From positions 9,403,054-9,467,053 of the forward strand of contig CAMTDV010000002.1 of the NCBI GenBank assembly GCA_947069175.1: a DNA stretch of 64,000 bases, read 5' to 3'. The DNA comes from Scalesia atractyloides. Its lineage: Eukaryota; Streptophyta; Magnoliopsida; Asterales; Asteraceae. Shown here piece after piece: positions 34,551 through 47,049 of this stretch. A program made the translations under genes and the position numbers. The notes beneath the pieces were generated by a model. It worked only from the letters and a program-made list of their open reading frames with translations. It ran no database searches and had not been told where the DNA came from. Each line of letters begins with the position of its first letter. Positions within the stretch are counted from its first letter, which is position 1.

Positions 34551-34566
34551 TGTTGAAACCACAACT

Positions 34567-34573
34567 ATTTAAC
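34567..34573 (+). promoter_or_regulatory. TATA-like element before the phytocyanin gene
   Basis: TATTTAA lies about 55 bp before the start codon at 34628. This is a plausible but weak TATA box and is not confirmed. Confidence 0.3.
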
Positions 34574-34627
34574 TTCAAATTTTCACAAAACTAAAAAGAT
34601 CTACAAGGAAAACACAAGCAATAAAAA

Positions 34628-35035
34628 ATGGTGAGCTCCAATATGCTTGTTTTTATGTCCATTGCATCTTTCATGGCAATCGGTAGCTCGGGGATGCAAC
34701 ATATGGTGGGCGACGTCTTTGGCTGGGATATGCCTGTTAACCCCAATCTCTACGCCGACTGGGCATCACGTAGAATCTTCACCGTCGGTGACACTCTGGT
34801 CTTTAACAACTTCAAAAGAACGATTGATGTCAAAGAAGTGCGCGAGGATGATTACAATAATTGTAATGTTGGCGAACTTGTAAAACCCCAAATAAAAGCC
34901 CCTGCCACCTTCAACTTAACCTACCCCGGATACCATTATTACATCAATACACAAGAGGGACATTGTTTTTTTCATCAGAAATTAGCAATTAAAGTTGTCC
35001 CAGCAAATAAAGTGGCTCCTTATCTAGGGCTTTGA
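34628..35035 (+). CDS. Phytocyanin-family (early nodulin-like) protein lacking copper ligands
   Basis: The protein has 135 residues in one exon. Residues 1-22 form a hydrophobic secretion signal. The mature part has the plastocyanin-like fold markers VGDVFGWDMP (27-36), YADWASRRIFTVGDTLVFN (42-60), DYNNC (75-79) and GYHYYI (101-106), then EGHCFFHQKLAI. Cys79 and Cys113 are placed for the family's disulfide. Of the four copper positions only His112 and a Gln at 117 remain: the first His is Ile66 and the ligand Cys is Asn107. That is the pattern of non-copper early nodulin-like members, which act at the cell surface in plants. There is no hydrophobic C-terminal tail for a GPI anchor. Family genes usually have one intron and this one has none, so a retrocopy is possible. 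The ATG chosen gives a complete signal peptide. Confidence 0.85.
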   Translation: MVSSNMLVFMSIASFMAIGSSGMQHMVGDVFGWDMPVNPNLYADWASRRIFTVGDTLVFNNFKRTIDVKEVREDDYNNCNVGELVKPQIKAPATFNLTYPGYHYYINTQEGHCFFHQKLAIKVVPANKVAPYLGL

Positions 35036-35274
35036 TTTGAGCACACACATATATATATAAACTTTATGTATTAAGTAATTGTGTCTTTTATGATGCTACA
35101 TTCACCAATTCTTCATTTCATCTTATAAGATGCTCAAAGTAATTTTAGTGAGGCAAAAATTTGTATATTAACAAGATGCAATATATAACTGATTTGGTAG
35201 ATTTGAATTATGAACAATGAATGTGGTGATGATATACGCATCTAACGAGTATGCGAAATTTATCAAAAGTACGT

Positions 35275-35395
35275 TGTTTTGATTTTACCAATCCGAAACT
35301 GACCCGAACCCGTTTAGACGAAACCTAAACCCGCGAATTTCATGTTAGGTTCGTGTCGGGTTTCCGGGCCGTGTCAGAAATTCACACCTCTATAT
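35275..35395. mobile_element. hAT-type fragment with a CACCTCTA end
   Basis: The reverse complement of 35365-35395 reads AGAGGTGTGAATTTCTGACA, close to the left end at 59441 in the uniporter intron (TTAGAGGTGGCAATTTCTGA). Internal ACCCGAACCCG and GTGTCGGG motifs are inverted. Confidence 0.5.
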
Positions 35396-36384
35396 TACCA
35401 ATCCCTGTTAGTTCCCATTTTTCTTTGTAGTGCACCGCTTTTGGAAAACCCATTGTTTCTCCTACGGTCTACATTCAGGTCTTCATCTTTGTTTCACATT
35501 CAAGTTTTTGCAATAATTCAAATACCCAGATGCAGAATAGTCCAGTTGGGGTACAATAATTCTAGCAATTACCAAAATAAAGTTATGAGTAAATATTAGA
35601 CGGGTAACTAACCTAGTTATATCCACACCTATGGGAAATCCTTATGTTAATACCCCCTTATTGCTTCGTGTGTTTTTTAAGATACTGATGTTTTGTATAT
35701 GTGATGGTACCTATATACATAGTATTTTGTATTTTTGGTTCAAGAAGGAACTATTAGCAGTTGCAAAAACCATGAGCCATCCAATTGAATTTTAATATAT
35801 CACCTATAATCAATTGAATTTAGAATGGTGTTTTAGTTTTTTCCTCTCAATGTCACATACCCCTCTCTCTTATCTCTAAAACAAATCACATCATCATTTA
35901 TAGATCTGATATAACAATATCTCTTTCATTTCATCTATTTTATATTTTTTTATATATAAAATTAGAAAAAAGAAATCTTAGGTTTTAAATTCAAACACCA
36001 AAAGTATTACGTAATTAAGAAAATACAAAAATGATATCTATTTTTTTTGCTCTATTTTCCTTAATTATGACATAATGTTTTTTTATAAAATGCAAACTAT
36101 ATTTGTATTGTATGTTTATTAGAAAATAAAAAATTATCAAAAATGATATCTATTTCTTTTTGCTCTATTTTCTCTAATTCTAGCATAATGTTCTTTATAA
36201 AATGCAGGTTATATTTGTGTTATATGTTTATTGAGAATTTATATTTCATTTGTTAACGTTTGATAACTTTGCATTACAACTTTTTAAAAAAATTCAACAC
36301 GTACGTAAAAAAAGTTTTGACAACGTACGTAAAAAAAGTTGACAACGTGCGTAAACATTTACACGAAGTGAGTATGAGAACACC
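35396..36384. other. AT-rich intergenic sequence
   Basis: A direct repeat is present: 36003-36110 and 36140-36230 share ATGATATCTATTT, TTTGCTCTATTTTC and AAAATGCA. Three ACGTRCGTAAA copies occur near 36298-36355. No gene is seen. Confidence 0.5.
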
Positions 36385-36389
36385 ACTAT

Positions 36390-39332
36390 TGTAAGACCCT
36401 ATCTTAATTTATTGAATTTTCTATTAAAATTTCGCATTTAAATGTGTAAATGCGAATACACGTCCATACATATTTTCGAATTTGTTAAAACTTCATAAAC
36501 ATTTAAACATTTTAACATGTTATTTATTAGTTTCATAACCACAAAACCAATTGCGGAAGCTTGAGCTTTGACCGTGTTCGGTTCTTCAAAGAGTTTGGTC
36601 CTCCTCCGGACTCCCAATCATTACATATATTTCATAATTTATGAAATATGTTAGTTATAAATAGATTATAACGTAACAGAATAAGCCCGATAGCCCAAAA
36701 CATCGCAAACAACATTTTTAAAAATTAACCGTCGTAAGCTACGGCTCCGGACCGTAGCTTAAGGTCTGTGGTTTCTGTTCTGATCAGCAGCTACCTACGG
36801 TAGGCCACCGTAGCTTACTGTGGGCTGCTGTAGCCTTTTCAAGTGTGTCGTTTTTGTTACGAAAACTTCCGTAACTTATTTAATTTTCATTTGTTTCACT
36901 TGAAACTTGTTTCTAAATGTCCGTAAATTGTTTACCTACATATTTAGCTAGAAATCCTTAACCCGGATTCTTAATTCTTATGAATTACACGTTCATTCTC
37001 GGTTTATACGCATATTCATTTTGACCCGTTAAGAGATTTAAACTCTTAAGCTTAGATCTCACTTCCTCTTTCCTTACTTCTCATTTCCACTCTAAGATAT
37101 CTATTTATTTTCCATCACAACTATATTTGTGGTGGATTTGTTATAGAAAATCATATATTTCCAAATTCTACCCTTTTGTTTGACAATTTACGAAAAAGAC
37201 CGATTATGATGCATTAAACTAAAATGGCTTATGTCATTTGCTTTTACACTACCTTAAGGGTATACTTACTTATAAAACTCATTTTAAGGCTTATGTCGTT
37301 TGCTTGTTTTATCATACGAGGGCGTTTTGATCAACTTTAGCCCCTTTTTACAATGAAGAACTATTAATAGCATATTTTGACCAAATGTACCCATCTTAAC
37401 CATAATCTATTTACAATCATTATGTTCCTAATAACGAAAGGTCTGCAATTTAAATTATTAGATTTACCTTACTTTAGGTAATCCCATGTTCATTCACGAG
37501 CCGTTTAACTCTCATTGGACCTTAAGTCCTCAATGAGAGTTTGACTCATTACACATACCTGACTCGGGTCTTAGCATTTACCCATTTTACTACCTTGCAC
37601 TATTAATTGCCAATTAATAGCAATACAAGTCATACGCTATTCTCCCTGTGAGCACAAAACTCGACAAGCAACCATTAATCATTACTGTTAAATGGTGATA
37701 ACATCATCTTTTGACTCGTTTGGTCTAAATGACCATTTTATCATTATGAGATGGTATTTATTTGTCATTTCATCCATGTAGCCCGCTTCGGTTTACACCA
37801 TAGTATCATGTTACTTAAAAATCATTTCTTAATTCTTTTGACCCATCATGACTTACGTTATAAGTATCTTTTTTCAAAACTATTATTTATCCGTCAACTC
37901 GTAATCAAAATTACCATTTTACTCTTGTCATCCATTATGGATTATACAATAAGGTAACTTTTCCAAAACTCCTTGTTTACTCGTCATCTCATGATTGAAT
38001 TACCGTTTTACCCCCTTTTTACCATCAAATATGGTTTCTTACCATTTTCACTTGTTCTGACCCGTATCATTCTACGTCGGAACATCATATTTCAATTACT
38101 AGTTTACCTTATTCATAACCATTACAACAAGTAGGTGTTCTACTAGAAAGGTATAAGCTTTACTTACCTTGAAATCCGATTATGATTTTTCCGAGTACTT
38201 GATCCGTTTGACCCGCTTCTTCCCAAGCCTCTACCTAGCTTGTCAAGCGTCAAACTATCATTTATCATTCGCAAGATGGTTAGATTAGTCACCATTTATC
38301 ACGACTATTCCACCTTACGAATTTTATATCAAAATTATCACTCGATCTTGTTATAGGTCAGTTTAACTTTTTAAAAGTCAAATGCCTATTAACATACGAA
38401 ATGCACATTTAAGTTCAACAAACTCATTTAGGCCTTTCATCAATTACTCGGTAGGCGTTATTTCTAGGCCACCGTTTTAACTAAATTTCTCAACTAAGTT
38501 CATACAATTGTTACATCAATTTAACATAATTTCAATCATTGTATGCTAATCTATCAATCTCATACAAGTACTTGGGGTTGTTTCAACACTATAAAACAAC
38601 CCCTTTGCATCATATATATGGAATTTACCTAAAAATCAAACTTAGCCAAATACTTTAAACATTCATAAATACATGATGATTTCAATCATCATTTAACATG
38701 AATATATCATTAATTTCCTCATATCGTACAAAAACCCATTTCATAAAATACTTGTTTATCACATACAAGTAATTATATCTCAAATATTTTATAATTTCAC
38801 TATATCAAATGAAATTAAGCATCCATATACACTCAATTTCATCTTTGGATCATAATCCAACAATTTAATTGCAAGTATTCTACTTGTCTCAAGTTATAAT
38901 TTCACCATTCTAGGTTTATAAACATACCTTATGATCTCCAAGCTTAGATGATCACAATTCTATGTCCATGCATACGATTTAGCCATCATTCTACCTTCAA
39001 TTTTGATGATTCTTGATTAAAAAGGGTTTTGCTCCTTGTCTTGCTCCTGGTCGTTACACACACACACACCTTTTGTGTGTGTTGTGTTTTGTGTTTTGTT
39101 TTTAATTATATATATTCAAGTTTCAACTTTTCCCCTTTTGGTCTCTCATATTTGAGGTTTTATATATAAAGAGCCACAACTCATTGTTTTATTACTATTT
39201 CCATATTACTAACTAGGTTAATTTCTTCCTGGTTATTATATTTACGGGTTAACTTTTACCACTAACGGTACTTTACCCGCTCTTTAATATTAGCGTGGTT
39301 TGATTATCAAAACCTATTTTTGGGGTGTTACA
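36390..39332 (-). mobile_element. Solo LTR (2,943 bp), Gypsy-like
   Basis: On the minus strand it runs from TGTAACACCCC (39332) to GGGTCTTACA (36390). It is flanked by ACTAT (36385-36389) and ACTAC (39333-39337), a 5-bp duplication with one mismatch. No internal region is present. It is the inverted relative of 1-2481, and its 36870-37030 part aligns with 10150-10320 of the nested element's LTR. GC-rich palindromes lie at 36733-36763 and about 36787-36835. ACACACACAC lies near 39057. Confidence 0.85.
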
Positions 39333-39499
39333 ACTACGTAAAAAATAAATAAATGTTTTGATAACGTGTGTAAAGAAGTTTTTTTACGCTTCTGATCGCC
39401 GACCTAAGCTCCTCTAAACGTTACGTGTAAATCTAATTTTCAAACGTATGTAAAAAACGGAAGACATAAAATAGTTTTTACGTACGTTTGAAAAATGTT

Positions 39500-40676
39500 T
39501 TTGTTGGTGTAGAAACTTTAATGCATTCGCTACAACAGTTGCTTCATCCGCAGCCGCCCAAACTTTAAACTTGGATAATGAAATGGGCACGATGCAAAAG
39601 CCACCTAAATTGTTGTATCTTGAAGATTATAAGGGTCGGCATGAACGGTTTACTAATTGGGTACAAGCCAACTACCTTGATTGTTGGTACGCGATAGAGG
39701 AAGGTTATAAAGTTCCGACGGCAGAAAGTGGGTTAGAGAAGGAATAATGCAATATTCTGATCAAGAAAAAGCCTTGTTTCAACGCGATAAGAAGATGATG
39801 AGTATTCTTCAACAGGCTATTAAAGAAGATATTTCACATTGTTACAGCATGAAAACTACGCTCAATCGATCTGGAATGCACTCAAGGTTAAGTTTCTTTG
39901 AAGCTCTCAAATGATTAAGAGCAAGCAAGCACTGTTAAAGAAGGAGTTCGAAATTTTTCATTCACTAAAGGAGAAACAATGAAGCAAATGACTAAGAGGT
40001 ATTGTCACCTCGTAGTTGAAATGAAAAGGTTAGGGGTGAACAAAGATAACGAGGAGCTTCTAGACAAGCTAGCAGATGCACTGCTAGAGGGTGAATGGTC
40101 AACATATCTCATGATTTTGAAAAATAGTCCTGACTACAACAGCATGTTGAGTCTGTCAAAATTCATTGAGAAGCTTGAAAGTCATGAGCTGGCTCAACAG
40201 AAGATGGCAAAATCAAGAAATACTAATGCACAACAAGATGTTAATCTGTACTTTAAAGGTAGTGCCAGTGCAAGCAACCAAAGCCCGAAGATTCAAACGG
40301 CTTTCAGTGCTAACAGTTTATCAAACACTTCAAGCAACAGTACCGGTTTTACTTCATTCCCGAGCTATGTTCCAAATACCCCATAATCATCCCAGAGCTC
40401 TAACAGTTACAACAACAGTCAGAATAACCAGTCAAATCAAAATCAGAGAATTCTTCAGTGCAACATAGTAATGAATTTGACAAATGCACAAGACTTTAAT
40501 GAAAATACAACTAAGCAACATATGGCTCTACTCGCATCAGTTCTTGAATCGTATGAGAGCCTTGTAGCCGGTAAGATCGGGAATCCTGATATGACCAAAG
40601 AGGATTACGATCAAATCGACTCTGAATAGTTGGAATTAATTGATATAAAATGGTGTATAGCCAGTATTGTTAGAAG
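39500..40676 (+). pseudogene. Copia-type gag (UBN2-like) remnant
   Basis: The fragments in order are MQKPPKLLYLEDYKGRHERF, TNWVQANYLDCWYAIEEGYK, then after a stop KQMTKRYCHLVVEMKRLGV, DKLADALLEGEWSTYLMILK and a Ser/Asn/Gln-rich tail. It ends with EDYDQIDSE, a stop and LELIDIKWCIASIVRRA. This matches the gag-like N-terminal protein of plant Copia elements as recalled. Several stops and a frameshift near 39745-39975 show that it is dead. Confidence 0.7.
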
Positions 40677-41000
40677 AGCTCACACCACCGCCATTGCATC
40701 CGCAGCCGCAGGGGCTTACTTAGTACCCCCTGCACGTCATGTACGATCAGATGCTACCGGCTGTCGCGCTTACGTTACAGTAGACGGAGGACCGGTTACA
40801 GGCGTGGATTGACGCCCACCACGCCCGTACTGAGGCACATTTGATACGGGTGATCCAGGGCGATATCCAGACGGCTCTCGATCGTGGTCGGACTATCGTA
40901 CCGTTGCCAACCATGCTGCCATACCCTGGTCAGGATCCGAAGCCGTCTAGCACCACTTAGGATTTAGGGCCGTCAGGCTCCACTTAGGATCCTCAGGATC
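40677..41000 (+). pseudogene. Unrelated retroelement fragment fused after gag
   Basis: After RRA at about 40676 the sequence changes character and becomes GC-rich. In one frame it reads AWIDAHHARTEAHLIRV, then IQGDIQTALDRGRTIVPLP. Such a helical segment could come from an Athila-type gag. GGATCCGGATCC palindromes end it. The source is not certain. Confidence 0.4.
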
Positions 41001-41139
41001 CGGATCCTAGTTTGTTGTCCTGTTTTTTGTATTTTTACCTTTTTATGTATTTTGGATTATATCATGTATTAACAAACTTATTATCTAGTGAAATTTGCTG
41101 TTTCAATTTATTTATATCTGTGATGTTTATTTACATTGT

Positions 41140-41545
41140 TTAGATTGGTTGGTTGGTTATGTATAAAATGATATGACACGTCACGATACATCACAATTAG
41201 GGATGAGCACGGTACCCGTTCGGTACCGAAAAATGGGAAAAGTGGGTACCGGTACCGAATATACCGGTTCGGTACCGGTACCAGTACCGAATATACTCGG
41301 TACGGTTCGGTACCAGTACCAAATGCTCATCCCTAGTCACAATACAATACGATACGACATGGCACGATAACATATAATACAAAATATGTGTATGATACGA
41401 TACGCCACGATTCGGTACGATATGATAAGATACGACACGTCACGATAAAATATAATGCAAAATAAAAATACGGTATGACACAACACGCAACGATACGTTA
41501 TAATATGATACGTCATGATAAAAATATAATAGAAAATACAAAACA
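41140..41545. repeat. Degenerate ACGATACGACAC minisatellite
   Basis: Many variants of GATACGACACGTCACGATA with ATATAATACAAAATA spacers flank the small MITE at 41198-41335. They create long reading frames on both strands that are by-products. Confidence 0.85.
41198..41335. mobile_element. hAT-type MITE, 138 bp
   Basis: Perfect 12-bp terminal inverted repeats, TAGGGATGAGCA and TGCTCATCCCTA. The 8-bp target duplication is ATCACAAT (41190-41197) and GTCACAAT (41336-41343), with one mismatch. The interior is a set of GGTACCGGTACC-type palindromes. Confidence 0.9.
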
Positions 41546-42525
41546 CATAAAAGACAATATTTTAAAATAACAATAATAAACACCAACAACCACACCCAAA
41601 ACACCCAACTTTAAATTCAAAAAAAAACCCATATAGCCTTATATAGGTTGTATAAGACCAACCATCAGACACAGACTGTCCCTGTTAGTATGTCATTTCT
41701 AAAGTTAACTCTATACGACTCGTAATACGAGTCGTGTAAAAAAGATAAAGCGTGCAAATAGATTTAAGGGTGCGCCAATAAAGTGAGTTATATAATATAC
41801 AAATAAAAGTAAAATTAAGACATTGGAAGCAAGTGGATGAAAAAAGCCTATGGAGGAAGGTAATTATGTGTATCGACCAAAATTCAAGATATTGGAATTT
41901 TATTCCGATTCGTTACATTTTATACATGAAAAAGACACCTATATAATATGTATATATACAGATTTACAGACATATGTACATTGTTTATACATATATGTGA
42001 CAATTCCGGGGCCTTAGAAGCAAGTGGTGAGTATTAGAAGAGAATTGCTACTTTCTAATGGTTGTTAGCCGGTTCGCTTCTTTCTAATAAAATTTTATTG
42101 GTCTTTAAAAAAATAAAAAAAGAAATTGATAACGATTTGACGTGATGATAATATGTATTCTCCTTTCTTTCCCTTTCCCGAAGTTGATTTGCAAGTTGCA
42201 AATTGGGTTGTTGGTGTTCAGCTTCCCTTGTTTGCGTACTTCACTTTTGTTTTATGGAAAATCACTAGACAAAATAAAACTAAATAGCTACTTTTAGAAA
42301 ATTCAAAATTTAATATTTTTATAGCTACTTTTAGAAAATTTGATTTTTTAATATCTACTTTTAGAAAAATTGATTTATTTAAACAACAAAAATATAATAA
42401 AAACCAATCATACAATGTCATGTGGTGTTTTATGCATTGCCAAGACAACTTTTGTGTTCACGTCAACTTATGAAAAAAAACATCTCCTTCGTCACATCGC
42501 AATTGTATACATACATACAACCACC
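41546..42525. other. AT-rich intergenic sequence
   Basis: No supported gene. ATTTTAGAAAATT-type units repeat near 42285-42375 (CTACTTTTAGAAAATT three times). Confidence 0.45.
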
Positions 42526-42770
42526 TTTTGAATTTGACATGTTAAATCATCAGACCCATCTGACTCGTCTATATGTTGTCTTTTAGGTGAACTGGTTTTT
42601 TTTTTCGATTCTGATATTACAGGCAGTCCCACCAATGTTAGCAATGATGAATTTATTTTGGTTTTTGGAAGATTGCCAAAGGATTGATGATTACTCTTAT
42701 CAAGTTGAGAGAAAGGCATGGCTAGTTAGTACTAGTTTGTTATTACGAAAAGTAATTGCTGATTTTGTGC
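42526..42770 (+). pseudogene. Truncated copy of the last TLC-gene exon
   Basis: It aligns with 7765-8015: the end of the last TLC intron, almost all of exon 8 and the start of the 3' flank. Shared words include GATGAATTTATTTTGG, AAGATTGCCAAAGGA and TTAGTACTAGTTTGTT. The protein equivalent of VPPTLAVMNLFWFWKIAKG reads VPPMLAMMNLFWF and then shifts frame. No other TLC exon is present. Introns and 3' flank were copied too, so it came from DNA and not from mRNA. Confidence 0.8.
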
Positions 42771-43050
42771 CCATGCCTTTATTGCGTAGTGGCATTTTAG
42801 GGGTGGGATAAAGTTTTGCGATTAATATGTTCTGGTTTGATTCTTATAAGGGGGGTTTTCCCGTATTTATTGGGTTTCCTCCAGTGGTCTATCAGTGATC
42901 CAAATTTGCCGTTCAAAAAAATTGAAGATTTTGTAATCAAAGATAAACTAAAAATATTTTAAATGTTATATGTAAGTCATCCCCACCCCCACTCGACAAA
43001 AGTGGTGTTTTTATAACAAATATAATAATAGTTGTATAATAAATAATATT
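42771..43050. other. Spacer between the exon copy and the Copia element
   Basis: AT-rich. 42890-42935 (TCAGTGATCCAAATTTGCCG) is inverted at 50160-50190, a dispersed repeat of unknown class. No gene is seen. Confidence 0.4.
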
Positions 43051-43055
43051 CCTAG

Positions 43056-43297
43056 TGTTATAAATACATTATTTATTAGTGACTATCCGCATTACGAACT
43101 CCTATATTATATTTATGTTTGTATCAATGTCATAATGCCTATATATTGGCATTTGTATATAATATTAATATCAATGAGAAGGATTCTCATTCCTTTATTT
43201 TTCATGTTCTTGTTCTCTATATGATCTATATAGTCTTGTTTTTCTCATGTTTATTGTAGTTGTATATTGGTTGCTAATAGACCGTTGTTTTACAACA
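43056..43297 (+). repeat. 5' LTR of the Copia element
   Basis: 242 bp, TGTTATAAAT...TTTTACAACA, followed at once by CGTTATCAGCACGATCC, the likely primer-binding region. Confidence 0.9.
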
Positions 43298-44770
43298 CGT
43301 TATCAGCACGATCCATTAAGCACTTCTAGCAGTAAGTATTGTCATGGATCCAAAACTTATGATTGAGATGGACTTCCCTGAATTTCCATTGGTAAGTATC
43401 ATCTTCCTTTATTTATTTTTTTGTTTATTTGATGATTAAATAGATTGGGATAACATATAAAGGATAAATATATAAGGAAAGATATATAATCAATGGAAGT
43501 TGTAAAAATTACTAAAGTAGTTTTTTTGCCTGGATTTCTATTACATATTTCTTGAATAATTTGTTTGATTACCGAGTGAGGTTTTAATGGGGATTTAGTT
43601 GTTTATCGATAAGAAAAGGATAAGAAGATAAATCGGTAAGCCGTAATAGGGTCGGGTCACGGCTAACGATGAAGCAAACAGCACGGCAAAATTGTTGAAG
43701 AAAACTAATTAATAGACTATTGAGATTTAAATTTTAATTATTACGACCTAATTAATTACTTTTATGAATATATTTTTTCAAATCATATTATAGCTAAATA
43801 TTTTATAATTTAAATGGTTATGGATATAATTCTATTACTGCATGTTTCTAGTTTTTTTGTTTTGTTATATTTGAGTTTTGTATTTCGTATGTAATGATAG
43901 AATCTATATTAAGCTAGAATCCAGATTTGTCATATATTATTCTTTTATAAATACCCGTTTAAATGACCTTTTATGTAATTGTGAGAAATGCACTCTGATA
44001 CAATAAATATTTCACTTAGAGAATCAATTTGACATTTGTGTTTTATATTAAATAACTAATTAAATATATAGTTTAAGTTAGTATTTTCTGTTATCCCCAA
44101 ATATGTAGTATAAGGGAAGTATGCCTTTATAAATAAACTTACTACATATTGGTCCAAACTTTGAAAGTTTTTTTTATAGTTCGAATGTAAGACAAAGGTT
44201 CATTAAATCTGTAGGGGATCTTTAATCGTATATGTGACGCATCTATATTAAAGTAACCATGTTCATTATTATTGATTATATATTATACAACAAGAGAAAA
44301 TGTCATTTGGACAAGATATGCATTTATTTTATATTTATAAAATTTGGAAAACTTTTGGAATCTATTAACAAACATAAGAGATCTAAGTTCCACTCATCGG
44401 ACATTGGCTGTTTTTCTAGTTCATGCCCTAAAAACAAACTTTACGTCTCATTACATTCCATGAACACGTTATACATGATAAATTGATAACTTTTAGTGCA
44501 TACAAAACATATTGAAAATGATATGAAATGTTTTTTTATTACAAGATTATCATTATATAAATTTTATTAAAAGCATTATTAGCATATCTTATATGATGGT
44601 ATGCTATATTGATAATTGTATAATAGTTTCTATGGATATTTGTGAATGTTATTATATTCTTGCTAACATTGTATATATTTGAAATGCTTGGGGTTAAAAG
44701 GTACATATGTATATAAGATATACATGTGATAGGTTATATCGTGATACGGTAATACATAAATTATGTATTT

Positions 44771-45516
44771 CTTTCAAGTGATGAACACATCTTACTTCAT
44801 TACTTTGTATCAAAACATGTTTTACCTGGGGACATGTTATAAAGTTTGATATTCTATCTTTATGTATAAACCGTGTCCTATATGTTGTTACTTTTGAAAA
44901 AGAATATCAAAATGACCAAAGTTGCGGTATATGATAACACGTTATAAGCATGACTAAATTGTGATCAAGATTTATTTATAATATAGCATTGGAAGAACAA
45001 CCTAAAGCTTATTATGATTTAATGAAAGATTGTAAGTATTTAGACCGGTAAAATCTTAATGATTCGGTCATATAATTGATGTTATGTGATATGTGATGAA
45101 ACGATTATTTATACAGCTTGAATAAAACCATTTTTCATTACTTTCAAGGGATGAACACATCTTACTTCATTACTTTGTATCGAAACATGTTTTACCTGGG
45201 GACATGTTATAAAGTTTGATATTCTATCTTTATGTATAAACCGTGTCCCATATGTTGTTACTTTTGAAAAAGAAGATCAAAATGACCAAAGTTGCGGTAT
45301 ATGATAACACGTTATAAGCATGACTAAATTGTGATCAAGATTTATTTATAATATAGCATTGGAAGAACAACCTAAAGCTTATTATGATTTAATGAAAGCT
45401 TGTAAGTATTTAGACCGGTAAATCTTAATGATTCGGTCATATAATTGATGTTATGTGATATGTGATATGTGATGAAACGATTATTTATACAGTTTGAATA
45501 AAACCATTTTTCATTG
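44771..45516 (+). repeat. 370-bp tandem duplication inside the Copia element
   Basis: 44771-45140 is repeated at 45141-45516 with few changes (for example CAAGTGATGAACACATC against CAAGGGATGAACACATC). Copy 2 has an extra ATGTGAT-type unit near 45465. It must be younger than or similar in age to the insertion. Confidence 0.9.
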
Positions 45517-47049
45517 TCTAACCTCAAATATGCTCTTGAAGTAGCAAGATTGTTATAGTCTATATAAGGTTTGAAATAACAACAATGAAAGTTATGTGGT
45601 TCTAATTCACTCCCTAAAGTGAATGTGATGCTATAATGATTAGTGTAAAGGTCACACTCATGACTAAGGATATTGTAATGATGCCATCATGAAAGTTTAG
45701 TAGTCATAATCCATTCCCTAAAGTGAATGTGATGATATAATGATCGATTTAAAGTTTATGATCATAGAAATTGAGAAAATCATAATAATACTCATGTTAA
45801 CAATGAGTTCAACCATGTTAATAGATGATTATACAATGATCCTTGTAAAGGTTGCGATCAGGGTAAATGAGGAAATTGCAATGATCCTCATGTTAATAAT
45901 GAGTCGACCATGTAATAATGAATCTGACCACAAGAAATGGTGCATTAAGGGAGTGAATATACGAGAATAAAATATGGAAATATGTTATAAGATGAAATTT
46001 TGAAATAATAATACATTATTCTCTCGTATTTACTGTCGTGTATTAGAAAAACAAGAGTGTACATATATGGTCATAAACCAAAAGTTTATGGATCATAATT
46101 ATTTAATTAGTTGGCACGGCCGGTTAGACCACACCAAGTATTGATGATGTGAAATGTATTAAAGAACCATATCTTCTTGATAGTTAAACATGTCAGTGAA
46201 AATTAATTATTTATCAGCTAAAGTAGGGTATAAATCCCTAAATATTCTGGAAATGTTAAAGGATTTGTATGTATCCTAACATGAAACCATTTAGTATTTT
46301 GAAATCGATGCATCGTCTAAATGGTTATCAAGTTCACAACTTGAAGTACTGATCGTTTATGGCTTAGCTAATAAGATAGCAAGCATATTATTTCAGATTG
46401 GCACATTTATTTTGTATATAATGATGAATTTGATTCCCATGTTATTAATGATCATTGGCATAAGTGTTATTGTTGAGACGACCACCTAAACGTCTACAAG
46501 TGATTGAAAACCAATTGATTATGAGAGCAAAAGGTTCATGTTTATATTTAAATTTACATGTATTCACATCAAGCCAACAAGTTATCATATTTCTTCCCTG
46601 TTATAGTTGGTTTTGGTCAGGAACCTAATTTGTCCCTTCAAAGGTTTTTGGTTATATGACATGAATATTTAAATTCATCCATCACACCACACAAAGATGG
46701 GAACTCTAAAAAGATTGAGAAGATGTTGGGCATAATTAGTTGTCTATGATTAAATATCTAAAGCCATTAGTAAGAAATTTATTTACGGTTCATTGTTTTT
46801 CACTTTAATGAATGAATGTTCCCAACATTCGCGGGAGATAAAAAGCAGCTGCAAAGTAAAAAGTGGAATGAATTATCATGTTATCTTGATCCTTAGACTA
46901 TAAACTATGAACCAGAAGTTTAAAAGATAATTCATTTACCAATATAAAAGAATAAATAATCAGACGAGTTCACTGAACTAAATACAATGACTAAGTAAGT
47001 CACATAGTCAACTGTTAATGCTCCAATTAAGTTAATTGTCCTAGAATGA

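Noticed and set aside
41173..41546. Val/Pro- and Tyr/Ile-rich frames on both strands
   Set aside because: They are translations of the GGTACC MITE and the ACGATA minisatellite.
42180..42270. Exon-like segment reading EVDLQVANWVVGVQLPLF
   Set aside because: It has no splice context, neighbouring exons or recognised family.
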